Positions 1 to 12,191 of a DNA stretch of 64,000 bases are shown piece after piece; the first letter of the stretch is position 1; each line of letters opens with the position of its first letter. Origin of the DNA: Alteromonas sp. KUL106 (lineage in GTDB: Bacteria > Pseudomonadota > Gammaproteobacteria > Enterobacterales > Alteromonadaceae); the NCBI RefSeq assembly GCF_009811415.1, contig NZ_BLIG01000001.1:372001-436000 (forward strand), read 5' to 3'. The notes under the pieces are model-generated. The model saw only the letters and a list, made by a program, of their open reading frames with translations, was not told where the DNA came from and did no database searches. A program made the translations under genes and the position numbers.

Positions 1-54
1 TTTATCTGGAAAAAAATAGGAAATTAATATGCATTTTTTCTCTGTTACCGTTCA

Positions 55-2331
55 CTAGAGTCGCCATTCTAGCGAACGATTCATTACTTCAAGCTTGCGT
101 TGATATCGCTTTTTCAACGCAAGAAAGCGTTCATCTTCATTGAGCAATAGAAAAGCAGGACTATCAAAATAGGCGTAGTACCGTCCAATGGGTATCACAT
201 CATCACTATCAACGAGTGACTGCAACAACGCCAAAGCACGGTCAACATCCCCCAACAGCGCTAAATACTCCGCGTTAAAAGAGATTGGCATCTCTTTTTC
301 GCTAAAAATGGCGGCAATCTTCGTATTTATCTCGTCTATTGAGAATATTTGATTGTCATATTGTGCAAAACGAATTGCGGTCAGTAAGTTTAGCGACGGC
401 AAATTTGAAAAACCTCCGCCATTTAATCCACCAGTAATGAGCCCTGCAAAGAGCGCTTTATATTCACTCAATAAGTGTCCGGGCAACAAATATAACGCTT
501 GGCCAATCATTGCTCGAATATAGGGCGAGCTTACATGTGTATTTTCCACGCTATTCAAATGTGACAGCAACGCAGGAATATCATTTTCGTGAATGGCTTT
601 AGCAAACGACAGATGAAAGCAATCAGTTTCGGTCAACGTTAGCGACATCAAGTTTTCTTCGCATAACGCCCATATATTCGCTAAATTATCTTTCCCGTCA
701 GCGGTTATTAGCACGCTCACATCAAGCATCAGCGTTTTTATTGGCGGACTATCGGTACGTGTTTGACTTGTCCAATCTAGCGTTTGCTGATACTGCCCGG
801 ACATTGTGGCCGATAGCGCTTCCATCCATGCTGTTGTGGGGTCTTGTGGCGCTATTTCACGCATTTTTCTAAACACTGAATGTGCTGTTTTTTCATCACC
901 GAGCAGTAAATTTACAAACGCAAGTCCGCCATAAAGCCGATAGGAGAGAGGATGAGTCGCAATCCCCTCTTTCGCAATCGCAATGGCCTCTTTGTATTGA
1001 TGGTGGATAGTCAGCAAATACGTGTAGTTGAAGTAAAAGTTAAAACTTTTCTCACCCAACATTTTAGCCTCGGAAAAATGAGCTAACGCCTTTTGTATAT
1101 CACCTCTTGCAGGATCACTAATAAGCGGCATGTACAGCATACCTTCAAAAAAAGATAATGTGCTACTTGCAACGCCAAGCTCTCTACTTTGCTCTAGAAA
1201 GATCTCCGCAGAACTCATCACCGCTTTTTGCTCTTTGCCTGATGTTAAGTTCATCATCTCAAGATAATTACTTGTGATTGCCTCAACAATTAGTGGATCG
1301 GCGGGCGAGTGAGTACTCGCCCTTTTTAAGTAATCCTGTGCCTTTTGAAGGGCTTCGAGAGTATAGTTTTGATTGAGAATATCCATTGCTAACAGATAAA
1401 GTCGGTAAGCTTCTTCAGATTGAGGACTTGGCGCAATCAGCTTATGCTCAATTCCTAAATGTGCAGTGGTATTCATGACGAGCTCATTAACTGCACCCTG
1501 TATGTTCAGTGACTCTACTGTTTTGCTGTCGGAAAAAAGTGTAAACCCCGAATCTACTTCAACGAGTCTATAGGTTACAGTATGGTTGTTTCCATCACGT
1601 CTTACAGCTCCCTCAAGAATCAGGTCGACGGGCAACAAGCTTTGAATTTCTTTAAGGCTATGTTTATTGGTTTTAAAATAAGCACTCGACGTTCGACTCG
1701 CTACTTTGAAATTGTCAACGTGTGACAAATGCGTGAGAGATAATTCAAGTAGACCGTTTGCTAAGGTACGTTCATCTTTGTTGTCACTGTCTGTCACGTC
1801 AAAAGGAATGACAAGTACTCGATATTCCTTCTGAGAATTGTCAGTAAGGTCACTGAAAAATACTGTAACTATTACTATCAACACAGTTGCAAGGATGAGC
1901 AGATAAATAATCGGAGAACGCCTTTTCACGCTATCATCTTGAACCGATTGTGTGGTCGGTAATTCGGTAGATGCTTCTACAGCAGGACTTTGCAACTGAC
2001 AAATTTCTGTCAATAGTGATAACTCAAGCCGATAACCTCGTTTAGGAACGGTTGTTATTATCTTCTTATTAGTATCCAGCAGCCGAGAAAGTGACTTTCG
2101 AAGTTCTGAGATGGCTCGAGAAAGCGATTCATCACCACCAAACCTATCAGCCCACACAGAGTCCAACAGCTGCTCTCTGGTCACTACCGTACCGTTACCT
2201 TGATACAAGGCACAGAACACTTCCATAACCTTTGGTGAGAGCTTTTCAATGTGAGAATTAAATCTTAGCGTATTGGCTAAGGGGTCGATTGTTAATCCAC
2301 CAATACTAAATTGACGATTTAGGTCATTCAT
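55..2331 (-). CDS. ToxR/CadC-like membrane transcriptional regulator with TPR-type C-terminal region
   Basis: A one-component regulator that should bind DNA from the inner membrane. In the form starting at the ATG at 2331 (758 aa), residues about 8-103 form an OmpR-type winged helix ending in the typical VPKRGYRLE motif. A single hydrophobic span lies at about 140-159, and the long periplasmic part carries helical TPR-like repeats. The open frame continues upstream to a TTG at 2394, but those 21 residues do not belong to the winged-helix fold. The gene is divergent from the DUF885 peptidase across about 285 bp, so it may control that gene (inference). The signal sensed is unknown. Confidence 0.82.
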   Translation of the reverse strand: MNDLNRQFSIGGLTIDPLANTLRFNSHIEKLSPKVMEVFCALYQGNGTVVTREQLLDSVWADRFGGDESLSRAISELRKSLSRLLDTNKKIITTVPKRGYRLELSLLTEICQLQSPAVEASTELPTTQSVQDDSVKRRSPIIYLLILATVLIVIVTVFFSDLTDNSQKEYRVLVIPFDVTDSDNKDERTLANGLLELSLTHLSHVDNFKVASRTSSAYFKTNKHSLKEIQSLLPVDLILEGAVRRDGNNHTVTYRLVEVDSGFTLFSDSKTVESLNIQGAVNELVMNTTAHLGIEHKLIAPSPQSEEAYRLYLLAMDILNQNYTLEALQKAQDYLKRASTHSPADPLIVEAITSNYLEMMNLTSGKEQKAVMSSAEIFLEQSRELGVASSTLSFFEGMLYMPLISDPARGDIQKALAHFSEAKMLGEKSFNFYFNYTYLLTIHHQYKEAIAIAKEGIATHPLSYRLYGGLAFVNLLLGDEKTAHSVFRKMREIAPQDPTTAWMEALSATMSGQYQQTLDWTSQTRTDSPPIKTLMLDVSVLITADGKDNLANIWALCEENLMSLTLTETDCFHLSFAKAIHENDIPALLSHLNSVENTHVSSPYIRAMIGQALYLLPGHLLSEYKALFAGLITGGLNGGGFSNLPSLNLLTAIRFAQYDNQIFSIDEINTKIAAIFSEKEMPISFNAEYLALLGDVDRALALLQSLVDSDDVIPIGRYYAYFDSPAFLLLNEDERFLALKKRYQRKLEVMNRSLEWRL

Positions 2332-2616
2332 CCTTGAAGCGTAGCATCTTGATTTATTTAATACTAAAGTAGCAACGGCGATAGGGTTAGACAACTACAC
2401 AAAAGTATAAAAAGTCTATGTCTGTGTAAAAATCCCAATTCCTTTCGTTCTTCTTCGTAAACTTTCGATTTACTGAAATTACGCGCTTTAGACATCTCAT
2501 AGAACGACTCTCGCAACCTCAATATTCAAGTATATTTCAAGTTTTTTTCAACTATCAGAGTGTTGAATTATATAAGCTTTCGCCAGCTTTCTATACATTT
2601 TCAAACTGAGGAAAAA

Positions 2617-4392
2617 ATGAAAAAAGTCATATTGTGGTTAGCTAGCCTACTTGCGTTAACTGTTGTCGGGTTGAGTATTTTCGCAACTTACCAATGGCAT
2701 ACTGATAAGCCGTTATCCATGAGGGTGCTTTTGGATAGAGAAGTATTAAAACTGATACTTTCAAGCCCTCAAATGAAAACGTCTCTTGGATTGCACTATT
2801 TAGGGATTGATAAACATAACTATACCCTCGATAACGGAGACAAATTAACTATTATCGAAAAACTCCCTGATCTTGCTTCTATTAAATCGACAGTTTCACA
2901 ATATCGCGACCTATCTGCTCAAGAAGAAATAACGCGAGACGCTGTCATTCAATTACTTGATAGCCTGCAGGTACTTCAGCCTTACAAGTATCATAATTAC
3001 CCCCTTGATACGTTTGATGGGTTACACAGTCGTTTTCCTGAATTTATGACCAATAACCACCCTATTGAGAGTGAGGATGATATAGAAAGTTATATAGCGC
3101 GCCTTGACGATAGCGTTCGTTATTTTGATAACGTTATTAAGGGTGTTCGTCTAAGAGAAAGTTTAGGCATCGTACCGCCACGCATAGTTATCGAAAACGT
3201 GTTGGGGCAACTTTCTAAGTTTATAGCACCAAAGGTTGAAGATAATATATTGTTAACATCACTAAACACTAAAATGTTAGGCCTGGATGAAGTGGGGCAC
3301 AATGACAAATTAGCATTCTATCAGCAAGCTAAAGCCGCTGTCTCTAACTACGTTTACCCCAGTTACCAGAGAATGATAGCGTTGTATGAGGAACTGCAAG
3401 AAGTAACACCTGATGGCATTGGCTATTGGCGCTTACCAGATGGAGAAAAAGCGTATGAGGCCTATTTACGATTTTTCACTACGTTAAATACAACGCCCAA
3501 CGAAGTATTTAGCACCGGAGAAAATGAAGTCGCCCGTCTCCAAAAACAAATGCTCGATATTCTCGCTAAAGATTTTGGCTTCCAGAAAATGACGTTCGCT
3601 CAAGCTATGCATTCATTTTTATCAAACGAAGAACTTTATTTCGATGACTCGCCTGAAGGACGACAGGCAGTACTGGATGAAATGCGCGCTCAAAACGAAA
3701 AAATAAGAAAGATATTACCCCAGTTATTTTCTCAACCTGACGTGCCCGATTTACAGTTTATACGAAGCCCACTGCTTACTGAGAAAAATGACTCCCTAGC
3801 CCGATATAACAATAATTCAGTTTTGGTAAACTTAAATGATATGAGGGCGTTACCTAAAAGCAGTTTGCCTGTATTAACCTTTCATGAGGGGATCCCGGGG
3901 CACCATTACCAAACTTCTTTAACTAGCGAGCTTGCGGGGCTACCCTATATCATTTCACAAACACCATTCGGCTCCTATATGGAAGGATGGGCAATGTACG
4001 CCGAACAGCTTGGTTATGAGCTGGGCCTTTACGATACGCCTGAAGAAGTGCTTTCCTATCTTCACTACGACCTATTAAGAAGCGCAAGAATGGTTATAGA
4101 TACAGGTATACATATAAAGCGATGGTCCCGTGAAAAAGCAGTTGCTTATCTGATGACCGAAGCTGCACTAAGTCAAAACGAAGCCGAAATTGAAGTGGAT
4201 AGAGCTATCGTTGTACCTGGTTCTGGGCCAATGTACAAAATGGGGCAACTCAAAATATTGTCATTACGTGAGCAAATGAAAGCGAGACTGGGCGAAAAGT
4301 TTTCGCTAAAGCATTTCCATGACAGAGTGTTAGAAAATGGCGCCTTACCGCTTCCCTTACTTGACGATTTATTGTCTGAAAAAGGGGTGTAA
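2617..4392 (+). CDS. DUF885 family metallopeptidase-like protein, membrane-anchored or exported
   Basis: A 591-aa protein with an N-terminal hydrophobic signal or anchor after MKK. The zinc-site motif HEGIPGHH lies at residues 423-430, followed by the conserved YMEGWAMYAE segment, both typical of DUF885 enzymes. The start at 2617 is preferred over the frame-open codon at 2560 because it follows a GAGGA-type ribosome site and begins the signal sequence. A second DUF885 gene lies at 9123-10967 on the other strand. Substrate unknown; a peptidase role is inferred from the motif. Confidence 0.85.
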   Translation: MKKVILWLASLLALTVVGLSIFATYQWHTDKPLSMRVLLDREVLKLILSSPQMKTSLGLHYLGIDKHNYTLDNGDKLTIIEKLPDLASIKSTVSQYRDLSAQEEITRDAVIQLLDSLQVLQPYKYHNYPLDTFDGLHSRFPEFMTNNHPIESEDDIESYIARLDDSVRYFDNVIKGVRLRESLGIVPPRIVIENVLGQLSKFIAPKVEDNILLTSLNTKMLGLDEVGHNDKLAFYQQAKAAVSNYVYPSYQRMIALYEELQEVTPDGIGYWRLPDGEKAYEAYLRFFTTLNTTPNEVFSTGENEVARLQKQMLDILAKDFGFQKMTFAQAMHSFLSNEELYFDDSPEGRQAVLDEMRAQNEKIRKILPQLFSQPDVPDLQFIRSPLLTEKNDSLARYNNNSVLVNLNDMRALPKSSLPVLTFHEGIPGHHYQTSLTSELAGLPYIISQTPFGSYMEGWAMYAEQLGYELGLYDTPEEVLSYLHYDLLRSARMVIDTGIHIKRWSREKAVAYLMTEAALSQNEAEIEVDRAIVVPGSGPMYKMGQLKILSLREQMKARLGEKFSLKHFHDRVLENGALPLPLLDDLLSEKGV

Positions 4393-4415
4393 AAATAGTA
4401 AGCCGTATGCTTTCG

Positions 4416-4440
4416 TGCCGCTTTAATATCTAAAGCGGCA
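4416..4440 (+). terminator. Hairpin downstream of the DUF885 gene
   Basis: A ten-base perfect stem (TGCCGCTTTA with its complement) around a five-base loop, 23 bases after the stop codon. There is no good T-run after it, so it may be a weak terminator or an RNA-stabilising hairpin. Confidence 0.45.
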
Positions 4441-4618
4441 TCTTGCTAGCTGACATCTGAACAGAACCCAAAAAGAGCCAAGCTCCCTCTCTCATCTTCA
4501 ATGCATGACGGCTAAAAATATCAAAATTCAACTTTTTTTCATGTTTTTTTCATTTTTAAGTTATTAATTCACATTAACTTTTTCCACACGACAACGATTC
4601 ACACATGGAAAATAAATT

Positions 4619-5113
4619 ATGGAAAAATTGACTTCTATTTTTTGCATCACGCTACTACTAAGCACGTTTAGTACCCTCTCATATTCTCAGGAAGATACTA
4701 AAGACAACAAAGTATCTGATGATGAATGGCAAGCATACCTTGACAACCTTGCCCCCGAGAAAAGTGAAATTACTGACTACTCTATGATGTATTTTTTCGA
4801 CGTTGAGGTTGGACAAGAAGACACGTTTAAGGAATTAGTTACGAAGTACTTCATTGAAGGCTCTAAACTAGCCGGCGTGTCGGTTCCTACGCTTTATACT
4901 ATGACAACTGGCGAATATAGTTTCATGGTGATTTACCCTACGAACAATCCGGGAGAGAAATTCGAGTTTTCTAGAACGGCTGAAGACGTCAAGTTCATAA
5001 AATCACTTGCACAACATTACTCCAAAGAAGAAATAAAGAGTGGTTTTGACAAATTCTATTCTCTAATTAAGCGCAGTAAGAGAATTATCATTGGTAAGGT
5101 TGCACCTTACTAA
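4619..5113 (+). CDS. Exported small protein of unknown function
   Basis: A 164-aa protein with a clear Sec signal peptide: a hydrophobic stretch at residues 8-22 with cleavage likely near SYSQ. The mature part is acidic at first and ends in a basic KRSKRIIIGK segment. I recognise no catalytic motif. Upstream there is AT-rich DNA, and two strong terminators follow, so it is probably a single-gene transcript. The fold could be a dimeric alpha-beta barrel-like domain, but this is only an impression. Confidence 0.7.
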   Translation: MEKLTSIFCITLLLSTFSTLSYSQEDTKDNKVSDDEWQAYLDNLAPEKSEITDYSMMYFFDVEVGQEDTFKELVTKYFIEGSKLAGVSVPTLYTMTTGEYSFMVIYPTNNPGEKFEFSRTAEDVKFIKSLAQHYSKEEIKSGFDKFYSLIKRSKRIIIGKVAPY

Positions 5114-5114
5114 C

Positions 5115-5153
5115 GGAGCCAGTTAAGGGAGACCGTTCCCTGGCTCCCTTTTT
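5115..5153 (+). terminator. Rho-independent terminator 1 after the exported protein gene
   Basis: The stem GGAGCCAG pairs with CTGGCTCC around an inner GGGA/TCCC pairing, followed by CCTTTTT. It begins two bases after the stop codon. Confidence 0.85.
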
Positions 5154-5155
5154 CG

Positions 5156-5191
5156 GTTGCCAGACTATCTCGTGGGTCTGGCAACTTTTTT
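5156..5191 (+). terminator. Rho-independent terminator 2 in tandem
   Basis: The stem GTTGCCAGAC pairs perfectly with GTCTGGCAAC and is followed by six T. It sits directly after the first terminator and insulates fadH from the gene before it. Confidence 0.88.
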
Positions 5192-5226
5192 AATTAGTGT
5201 TAGCATCAAGTAAAACTGACAAATGA

Positions 5227-7260
<2,034 letters not shown>

Positions 7261-7262
7261 TA

Positions 7263-8441
7263 TTACTCGCTACTACGCTGCAACGCTTCTAGTTTCGCAG
7301 CGTAGAGCCCGCGATTGTCGGATGGATAAGATAAGCTCACGGCTTTTTCCATCATTGTCAGCGCTTGTTCAATATTGCCGTTAAAATAGTGCGCCTTTGA
7401 CAGCCCCAGATAGCCCTCAGCTAAGTACGGCCCCTCTTTTACCGCACGTTTGAAAAATACTTCTGCGCGCTCGTAATTACCCTTTTTTAGTGCATCATTA
7501 CCTAAGTCGTACCATCGGTAAGGATTGCTATCATCAGCGCGTAAATACAATTCACCTAAATTATCGAGTGCTTGTTTGTCGCCTACGCTATCCAACAACA
7601 CCGCGTAATTGGTCAGTGTATGAATTGATTTATTATCGTTTTCGATAACAAACTCATAGAGGCTTCTGGCTTTTTCAAATAGCCCATGTTTTCGATATAA
7701 CACTGCAAGTGTATTTATCGTTTCTGGGTTTGTATCGTCAAGCTTCATTGCCTCAGAAAGATAGCTATAGGCCAAGCTACCATTTTTGTTTCCCACTTCT
7801 TCAGCCGCCATATTTTGGTAATACATAGAAATAAAAGCGTTTTCCGTTATGTATTCACCAAGGTCATTTGATGCTGACGGGAAGTAGTCTATTACTGCTC
7901 GGCTTCTAAAGAAAATCACCCTATCTTGTTTTTCGTGTTGGGGCTCAAGCACTATGCTGCGAACATGGGTGGAGGTTGTTAGTACACCATTGATTCTGCG
8001 GTAAAGCGGTGGGGTATGAACTTGTTGATAAAATACGTCAAGACCCACAAGCCTAGCTAATGCCGTAGTGAGCACTGCCAACGACAAACAATTGCCCGAT
8101 TGCTTACTTAATGCTTCAGAAGCAGTAAATGTTTCACCGCCATAATTAAAATGCTGAACCAGTTTATTAAGGTAGTCTGCCAGTCTGAAGTTAGGGGAAG
8201 TGTCTTGATTTTCAGGCGCATAGTAGTACGACAAAAACTCCTGTTGCTGCGCTTGGCTTAGCGAAAATAGTGAGCTGGGTTGTGTTACAGGTGTATATCT
8301 AAACGTTTCACTTTCCCATTGAGGTCCTGCTATTTCCGGTTGTTCAACTTTTTTGGTCATTGGCGCGGTCTGGCACGCTGACAACAATGCAACTGCAGCG
8401 ACACCTATTACCGACCTCTTCATCGATTGATTCATTTTCAA
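7263..8441 (-). CDS. Lipoprotein with transglutaminase-like and TPR regions
   Basis: A 392-aa protein with a lipobox (LLSAC, lipidated Cys23). A transglutaminase/papain-like segment contains SGNCLSLA with Cys118, and TPR-type helical repeats occupy about residues 215-385. The TTG at 8441 lies at ideal distance from GAGGGA; the ATG at 8435 is the alternative and leaves the lipobox intact. It converges with fadH with a two-base gap between stops. The TPR half suggests a protein-binding role at the membrane; no substrate can be named. Confidence 0.72.
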   Translation of the reverse strand: MKMNQSMKRSVIGVAAVALLSACQTAPMTKKVEQPEIAGPQWESETFRYTPVTQPSSLFSLSQAQQQEFLSYYYAPENQDTSPNFRLADYLNKLVQHFNYGGETFTASEALSKQSGNCLSLAVLTTALARLVGLDVFYQQVHTPPLYRRINGVLTTSTHVRSIVLEPQHEKQDRVIFFRSRAVIDYFPSASNDLGEYITENAFISMYYQNMAAEEVGNKNGSLAYSYLSEAMKLDDTNPETINTLAVLYRKHGLFEKARSLYEFVIENDNKSIHTLTNYAVLLDSVGDKQALDNLGELYLRADDSNPYRWYDLGNDALKKGNYERAEVFFKRAVKEGPYLAEGYLGLSKAHYFNGNIEQALTMMEKAVSLSYPSDNRGLYAAKLEALQRSSE

Positions 8442-8629
8442 TATCGTTCCCTCATGTTGCAGCTTCCTTCATGGCAATAGCCCGCCAAGGCTCACATACA
8501 ACCTTACCCATGCAATCTACCACTTAACGAATGTGTTTTTGAAAAACACGCTCGCTCAACGTTAACAGAATGACATATTAACAATCAATAGAATCACTAG
8601 GTCTGTGCAAGCACAGGCTGCTCATAACA

Positions 8630-8965
8630 TTAAAACTGGTCAAACATAATCGCGTTGCCGTCAGGGTCTTTAACCACAAGATGACCAGGACCACTGTTCC
8701 CCTTTACTGGTACATCAATAGAAATACCCTTATCGAGTAAGTGGTCTTGCACAGCACGCACATCACTGGGGTTGAACGTTAAAATATTGTCTTCAAACAT
8801 CCCTTCAAAAAGACCAATCATTGTTTGACCATTTTTCATGATAAGCCATTTCTCTTCCACCGAACCACACGATGGCATAGCGGCAAATCCCAAAGCTTCA
8901 TAGAATGTTTTAGATTCTTCAATATTGCTTACCGATAAGCTCAATGAAAACATACCCAATTCCAC
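8630..8965 (-). CDS. VOC family (glyoxalase/bleomycin-resistance-like) protein
   Basis: A 111-aa single-domain protein of the vicinal-oxygen-chelate fold. The N-terminal strand FSLSLSVSNIEESKTFYEAL and the C-terminal VKDPDGNAIMFDQF are characteristic. The start is a GTG placed seven bases after AAGGAG; an ATG four codons in is possible. These proteins are diverse (isomerases, dioxygenases, thiol transferases, drug binders), so the activity cannot be assigned. It seems to be a single-gene unit. Confidence 0.85.
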   Translation of the reverse strand: MELGMFSLSLSVSNIEESKTFYEALGFAAMPSCGSVEEKWLIMKNGQTMIGLFEGMFEDNILTFNPSDVRAVQDHLLDKGISIDVPVKGNSGPGHLVVKDPDGNAIMFDQF

Positions 8966-9074
8966 AACCTTTCTCCTTATTAGAAATTTAAAAAAAAGAT
9001 ACTTACATGCTTTAGATTCAATGTAATAGAGCCCTAGAGCAAAAACACTGCGGCTGGTCGCAAATATAAAAAAA

Positions 9075-9099
9075 GCCAGTGATAAACATATCGACTGGC
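9075..9099 (-). terminator. Terminator of the DUF885 gene (usable on both strands)
   Basis: GCCAGT and ACTGGC form the stem. Read on the minus strand the hairpin is followed by a run of seven T; on the plus strand it is followed by four T after a further C. It lies 24 bases past the stop of the second DUF885 gene. Confidence 0.7.
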
Positions 9100-9122
9100 C
9101 TTTTGCGTATCAGTGAATTGCC

Positions 9123-10967
9123 TTACCCTTTCTGGCTGGCAATCCAGCGGTCAATTTTTTGCTCTAGAATAGCCAGAGGAATACCGCCCGTATTCAGCAC
9201 CTGCGCATGAAACTCGCGGATATCAAACTTTTCACCCAATGCTTTCTCTGCACGCGCGCGCAATTCTTGAATTTTTAGCGCCCCAACCTTATACGACAGA
9301 GCCTGTGAAGGTATGGCAATATAACGCTCTACTTCAGCAACCACTTCGGTGCGCGTCATACCTGAGTTTTCAAGCATAAAGTCAATGGCTTGCTCACGTG
9401 TCCAACCTTTCGCGTGAATACCTGTGTCAACCACAAGACGCATTGCGCGAAGCTGCTCGTCCTGAAGCGTACCGTAACGGTTCCATGGATCGTCAAAGAA
9501 GCCCATTTCGTAGCCCAAGGTCTCCGAATACAATGCCCATCCCTCACCAAAAGCGGGTAAGAAGCTAAAACGCATAAATGAAGGCAACGCTTCGTTTTCT
9601 TGTGCAAGACTCACTTGGAAATGGTGACCTGGAGCGCCCTCGTGAAGATACAGAGTAACGTTACCCGTGGTTAATCGACTTGGTAAATCGTACGCGTTAA
9701 AGTAGAACGTTCCCGGTCGAGAGCCGTCCGGCGTGCCAGGCTGATAAGAACCACCCGCACTAAACTGCTCTATAGCAGGGTCGTAAGGTTTTATTTCTAG
9801 CTCTGATTTAGGCAGTAAAGAGAAGTACTGGTCGATTTTTTTGTCAACCTCTTTGCCGATATCATAGTAGCTCTGCGTTAGGGCCTCACGGCTTTCAGGC
9901 TTGAACTTAGGATCAGTGCGCACGTAATCAAAGAATTCATTCAACGTACCTTCAAAACCTACTTCGTCTTTTATTTCAAGCATATCGTTTTTAATACGCT
10001 TAACTTCTTTAAGCCCCAAATTGTGAAGCTCATCTGGTGTCATAGGTAATGTCGTTGAACCTTCCACCATCAACTGATAAAGCTTTGCGCCGCCTTTCAT
10101 ATCACTAAGGCCAATACTTTCACGGGCAACGGGCAAATACTCGTCGCGAAGGAAATCACGCATACGCGTGGTTGCATCGTAAATCTCTTGCGTCGCTTTC
10201 TCATAGTCGGCGGTTAAACGGGCTTTTTCTTCGTCAGAAAAGCTTTCTGGGAACAGGGAGATTGGCCCCCAAAATTGCGACTCTTTAATCGGGATAGCCA
10301 GCTGAGTGTCAAACTGCTTGATCACGCGATCGATAGTCAGCTTAGTTTCAAGTACGCCAGTTTCCATGCCTTCGCGGAATTTTGCGATCGCTCGGTCAGA
10401 AATAGCGACGTAATCTTTATGGCGAGATAGGTTATTTTCGTAATCTTCTACCGTTTTAAACGGCGCGGCGCCCTTTCCGCTCGCAAATGTTGGGTAGAAA
10501 GTGTGAAAACCACTAAAGTGGTTTACAGGGCGCACTTCCGTTAGCGCTTCAATCTCGTCAGTGGACATTTTTAGCGAGCGCTCTTGATTGTATTTAAATA
10601 CATCGTAGGCAAGCTTATCAGTTTCGCTCAATTGACTGCGGTCAATTTGTTTAAGCTCTGACAAATTAAGCAATGTTGCTGTCTTTCCAGCTAAAGCGTG
10701 GGAATCTGTTAAGAAGTCGCCCATTCTGTCAGCGTAACGCATATCGCCACGAAAAATGGCCATTATTGGGTTTAACTCGATATTGCGCTGGTCGGCTGCA
10801 GCAAACAACGCGAAAAGCTTGTCGTGTTCAGAAGTATTTTTTGCTGCCGACATGCTTTTTTTATGTTCTTGTTGCTCTGCATGATTATGGGCTAGTGCCG
10901 CTGCAGAACTTAGGCCTAATGCCATCGTTACTGCACTACTGACGAGCAGTGTTTTAAATGCTTTCAT
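9123..10967 (-). CDS. DUF885 family exported metallopeptidase-like protein
   Basis: A 614-aa exported protein. After MKAFKTLL comes a hydrophobic signal peptide ending near AALAH, then a His- and Lys-rich segment. HEGAPGHH at about residues 442-449 is the metal-site motif, followed by FGEGWALYSE, as in the other DUF885 gene of this window. The start at 10967 has a good AAGGA site; the frame is open for nine more codons upstream. The two paralogues are distinct in sequence, so they are old duplicates rather than a recent copy. Substrate unknown. Confidence 0.87.
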   Translation of the reverse strand: MKAFKTLLVSSAVTMALGLSSAAALAHNHAEQQEHKKSMSAAKNTSEHDKLFALFAAADQRNIELNPIMAIFRGDMRYADRMGDFLTDSHALAGKTATLLNLSELKQIDRSQLSETDKLAYDVFKYNQERSLKMSTDEIEALTEVRPVNHFSGFHTFYPTFASGKGAAPFKTVEDYENNLSRHKDYVAISDRAIAKFREGMETGVLETKLTIDRVIKQFDTQLAIPIKESQFWGPISLFPESFSDEEKARLTADYEKATQEIYDATTRMRDFLRDEYLPVARESIGLSDMKGGAKLYQLMVEGSTTLPMTPDELHNLGLKEVKRIKNDMLEIKDEVGFEGTLNEFFDYVRTDPKFKPESREALTQSYYDIGKEVDKKIDQYFSLLPKSELEIKPYDPAIEQFSAGGSYQPGTPDGSRPGTFYFNAYDLPSRLTTGNVTLYLHEGAPGHHFQVSLAQENEALPSFMRFSFLPAFGEGWALYSETLGYEMGFFDDPWNRYGTLQDEQLRAMRLVVDTGIHAKGWTREQAIDFMLENSGMTRTEVVAEVERYIAIPSQALSYKVGALKIQELRARAEKALGEKFDIREFHAQVLNTGGIPLAILEQKIDRWIASQKG

Positions 10968-11145
10968 CTTTATTCCTTGTTTTATTGCCGCCATTTAGAA
11001 ATAGAGGCGCTGTCGTTTTAATTCGTTATAGTTTTACTTATGATTTCGCGTAACGTGTACTATTTACCATCATGCAGTGTTTACACTTTTATGCGTTCTT
11101 TATTCATGCATTTAAGATGTGAAAACACAGCCTTATATTGGCGTG

Positions 11146-11805
11146 TTATTTGGTGCCGCCATCAGTGCCTGGCAGCTGAGCCATTTCTTTTCGCCAAGCT
11201 CTTTCATAAGCCTCACGGCTCAATAAACGCTGTGCAAGCGCTGAAACGTTTTCTAATTTACCGTCTAGTGTGATATCTAGCTTGCTCCCCTTTGCCCACG
11301 CCAAAATATGACCCGCGATAACGTCCGCCATGGTAAACATGTTACCGCACACAAAGTCTTTATCGCCAAGCATTGAAGAAAACACCGGAAGAACGCGCTT
11401 AAACTCCCAAACCGACACCTCGTGCATTGACGCGAGCCTTTGCTCTTTGGGCAATGCAAACGTGTGCTTTGCTAAATTCCAGATGGGCTGCTCTAACTCA
11501 CAGGTAAGAAACAGCATCATTTCTTCGTACTTAGCACGCTGGAAACTACCCGGCTCTGGAATGAATTCATGCATACCATGTCTTTCAGCTAAAAAAGTAA
11601 CAATTGCCGCTGATTCAGTAAGGGGACCTTCTGGTGTCACAAGCGCTGGAATTTTGGCCGCTGGACTTATCACCTTATATTCATCAGACAGATGCTGGCC
11701 CTGTTTCAAGTCGACCAACTTGTAGTCGTAAGGTAACCCAATCTCCTCCAACGCCCACGCTATACGTACCGAGCGCGTTTTCGGATAACCGTAAAGAGTA
11801 TACAT
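11146..11805 (-). CDS. Glutathione S-transferase family protein
   Basis: A 219-aa protein with an N-terminal thioredoxin-like domain (residues 1-80, MYTLYGYPKTRSVRIAWALE and the cis-Pro/TESAAI element) and an alpha-helical C-terminal domain containing FTMADVIAGHIL. Probably conjugates glutathione to electrophiles or reduces peroxides in the cytoplasm; the natural substrate cannot be told. An AAGGATGGG site precedes the ATG. It is a single gene, flanked by the 386-bp intergenic region on its 5' side. Confidence 0.9.
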   Translation of the reverse strand: MYTLYGYPKTRSVRIAWALEEIGLPYDYKLVDLKQGQHLSDEYKVISPAAKIPALVTPEGPLTESAAIVTFLAERHGMHEFIPEPGSFQRAKYEEMMLFLTCELEQPIWNLAKHTFALPKEQRLASMHEVSVWEFKRVLPVFSSMLGDKDFVCGNMFTMADVIAGHILAWAKGSKLDITLDGKLENVSALAQRLLSREAYERAWRKEMAQLPGTDGGTK

Positions 11806-12191
11806 ATCCCATCCTTATCTAAACCAGTGAGCGGTAACTTTAAGTCTAATAGGTAATAAGTGCTAGCGAGATATTGTTACTGAGTTTTAACGGTGCGTTT
11901 TAAGGAAGCCAGCTAAGGCAGAGACAACCAACTATTTTCCGCCAAATGTTGGCGGTTAGCGGTTGTTATTCTAGGCCTTTCTGCTTATCAAGTAAGGTGA
12001 AGACTCGCCTTTAATGAGCGATAATAAAAATGCTGGGAGGTGCCGCAGACGGATACATTCGTGTTCTCTCGATGTTAATGGGAACCAACGTTAGTCTGTA
12101 AAAACGTCTAGACAAAAAAACATTAAAAAAGAGCGGTATAGTACCGCTCTTTTTTTAAGACATGCTGAAAGAACTACGATCACAGACTATT
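11806..12191. other. Intergenic region between the GST gene and osmC
   Basis: It holds a small hairpin at 11939-11955 (CCGCCAA/TTGGCGG) and the osmC terminator near 12131-12149. Only very short open frames occur (for example an ATG frame of about 24 codons ending near 12100), with no convincing ribosome site. I see no RNA gene. Confidence 0.5.
12125..12156 (-). terminator. Terminator of osmC, symmetrical on both strands
   Basis: GAGCGGTA and TACCGCTC pair around a three-base loop, with A6 on one side and T7 on the other. It can stop transcripts from either direction. Confidence 0.88.
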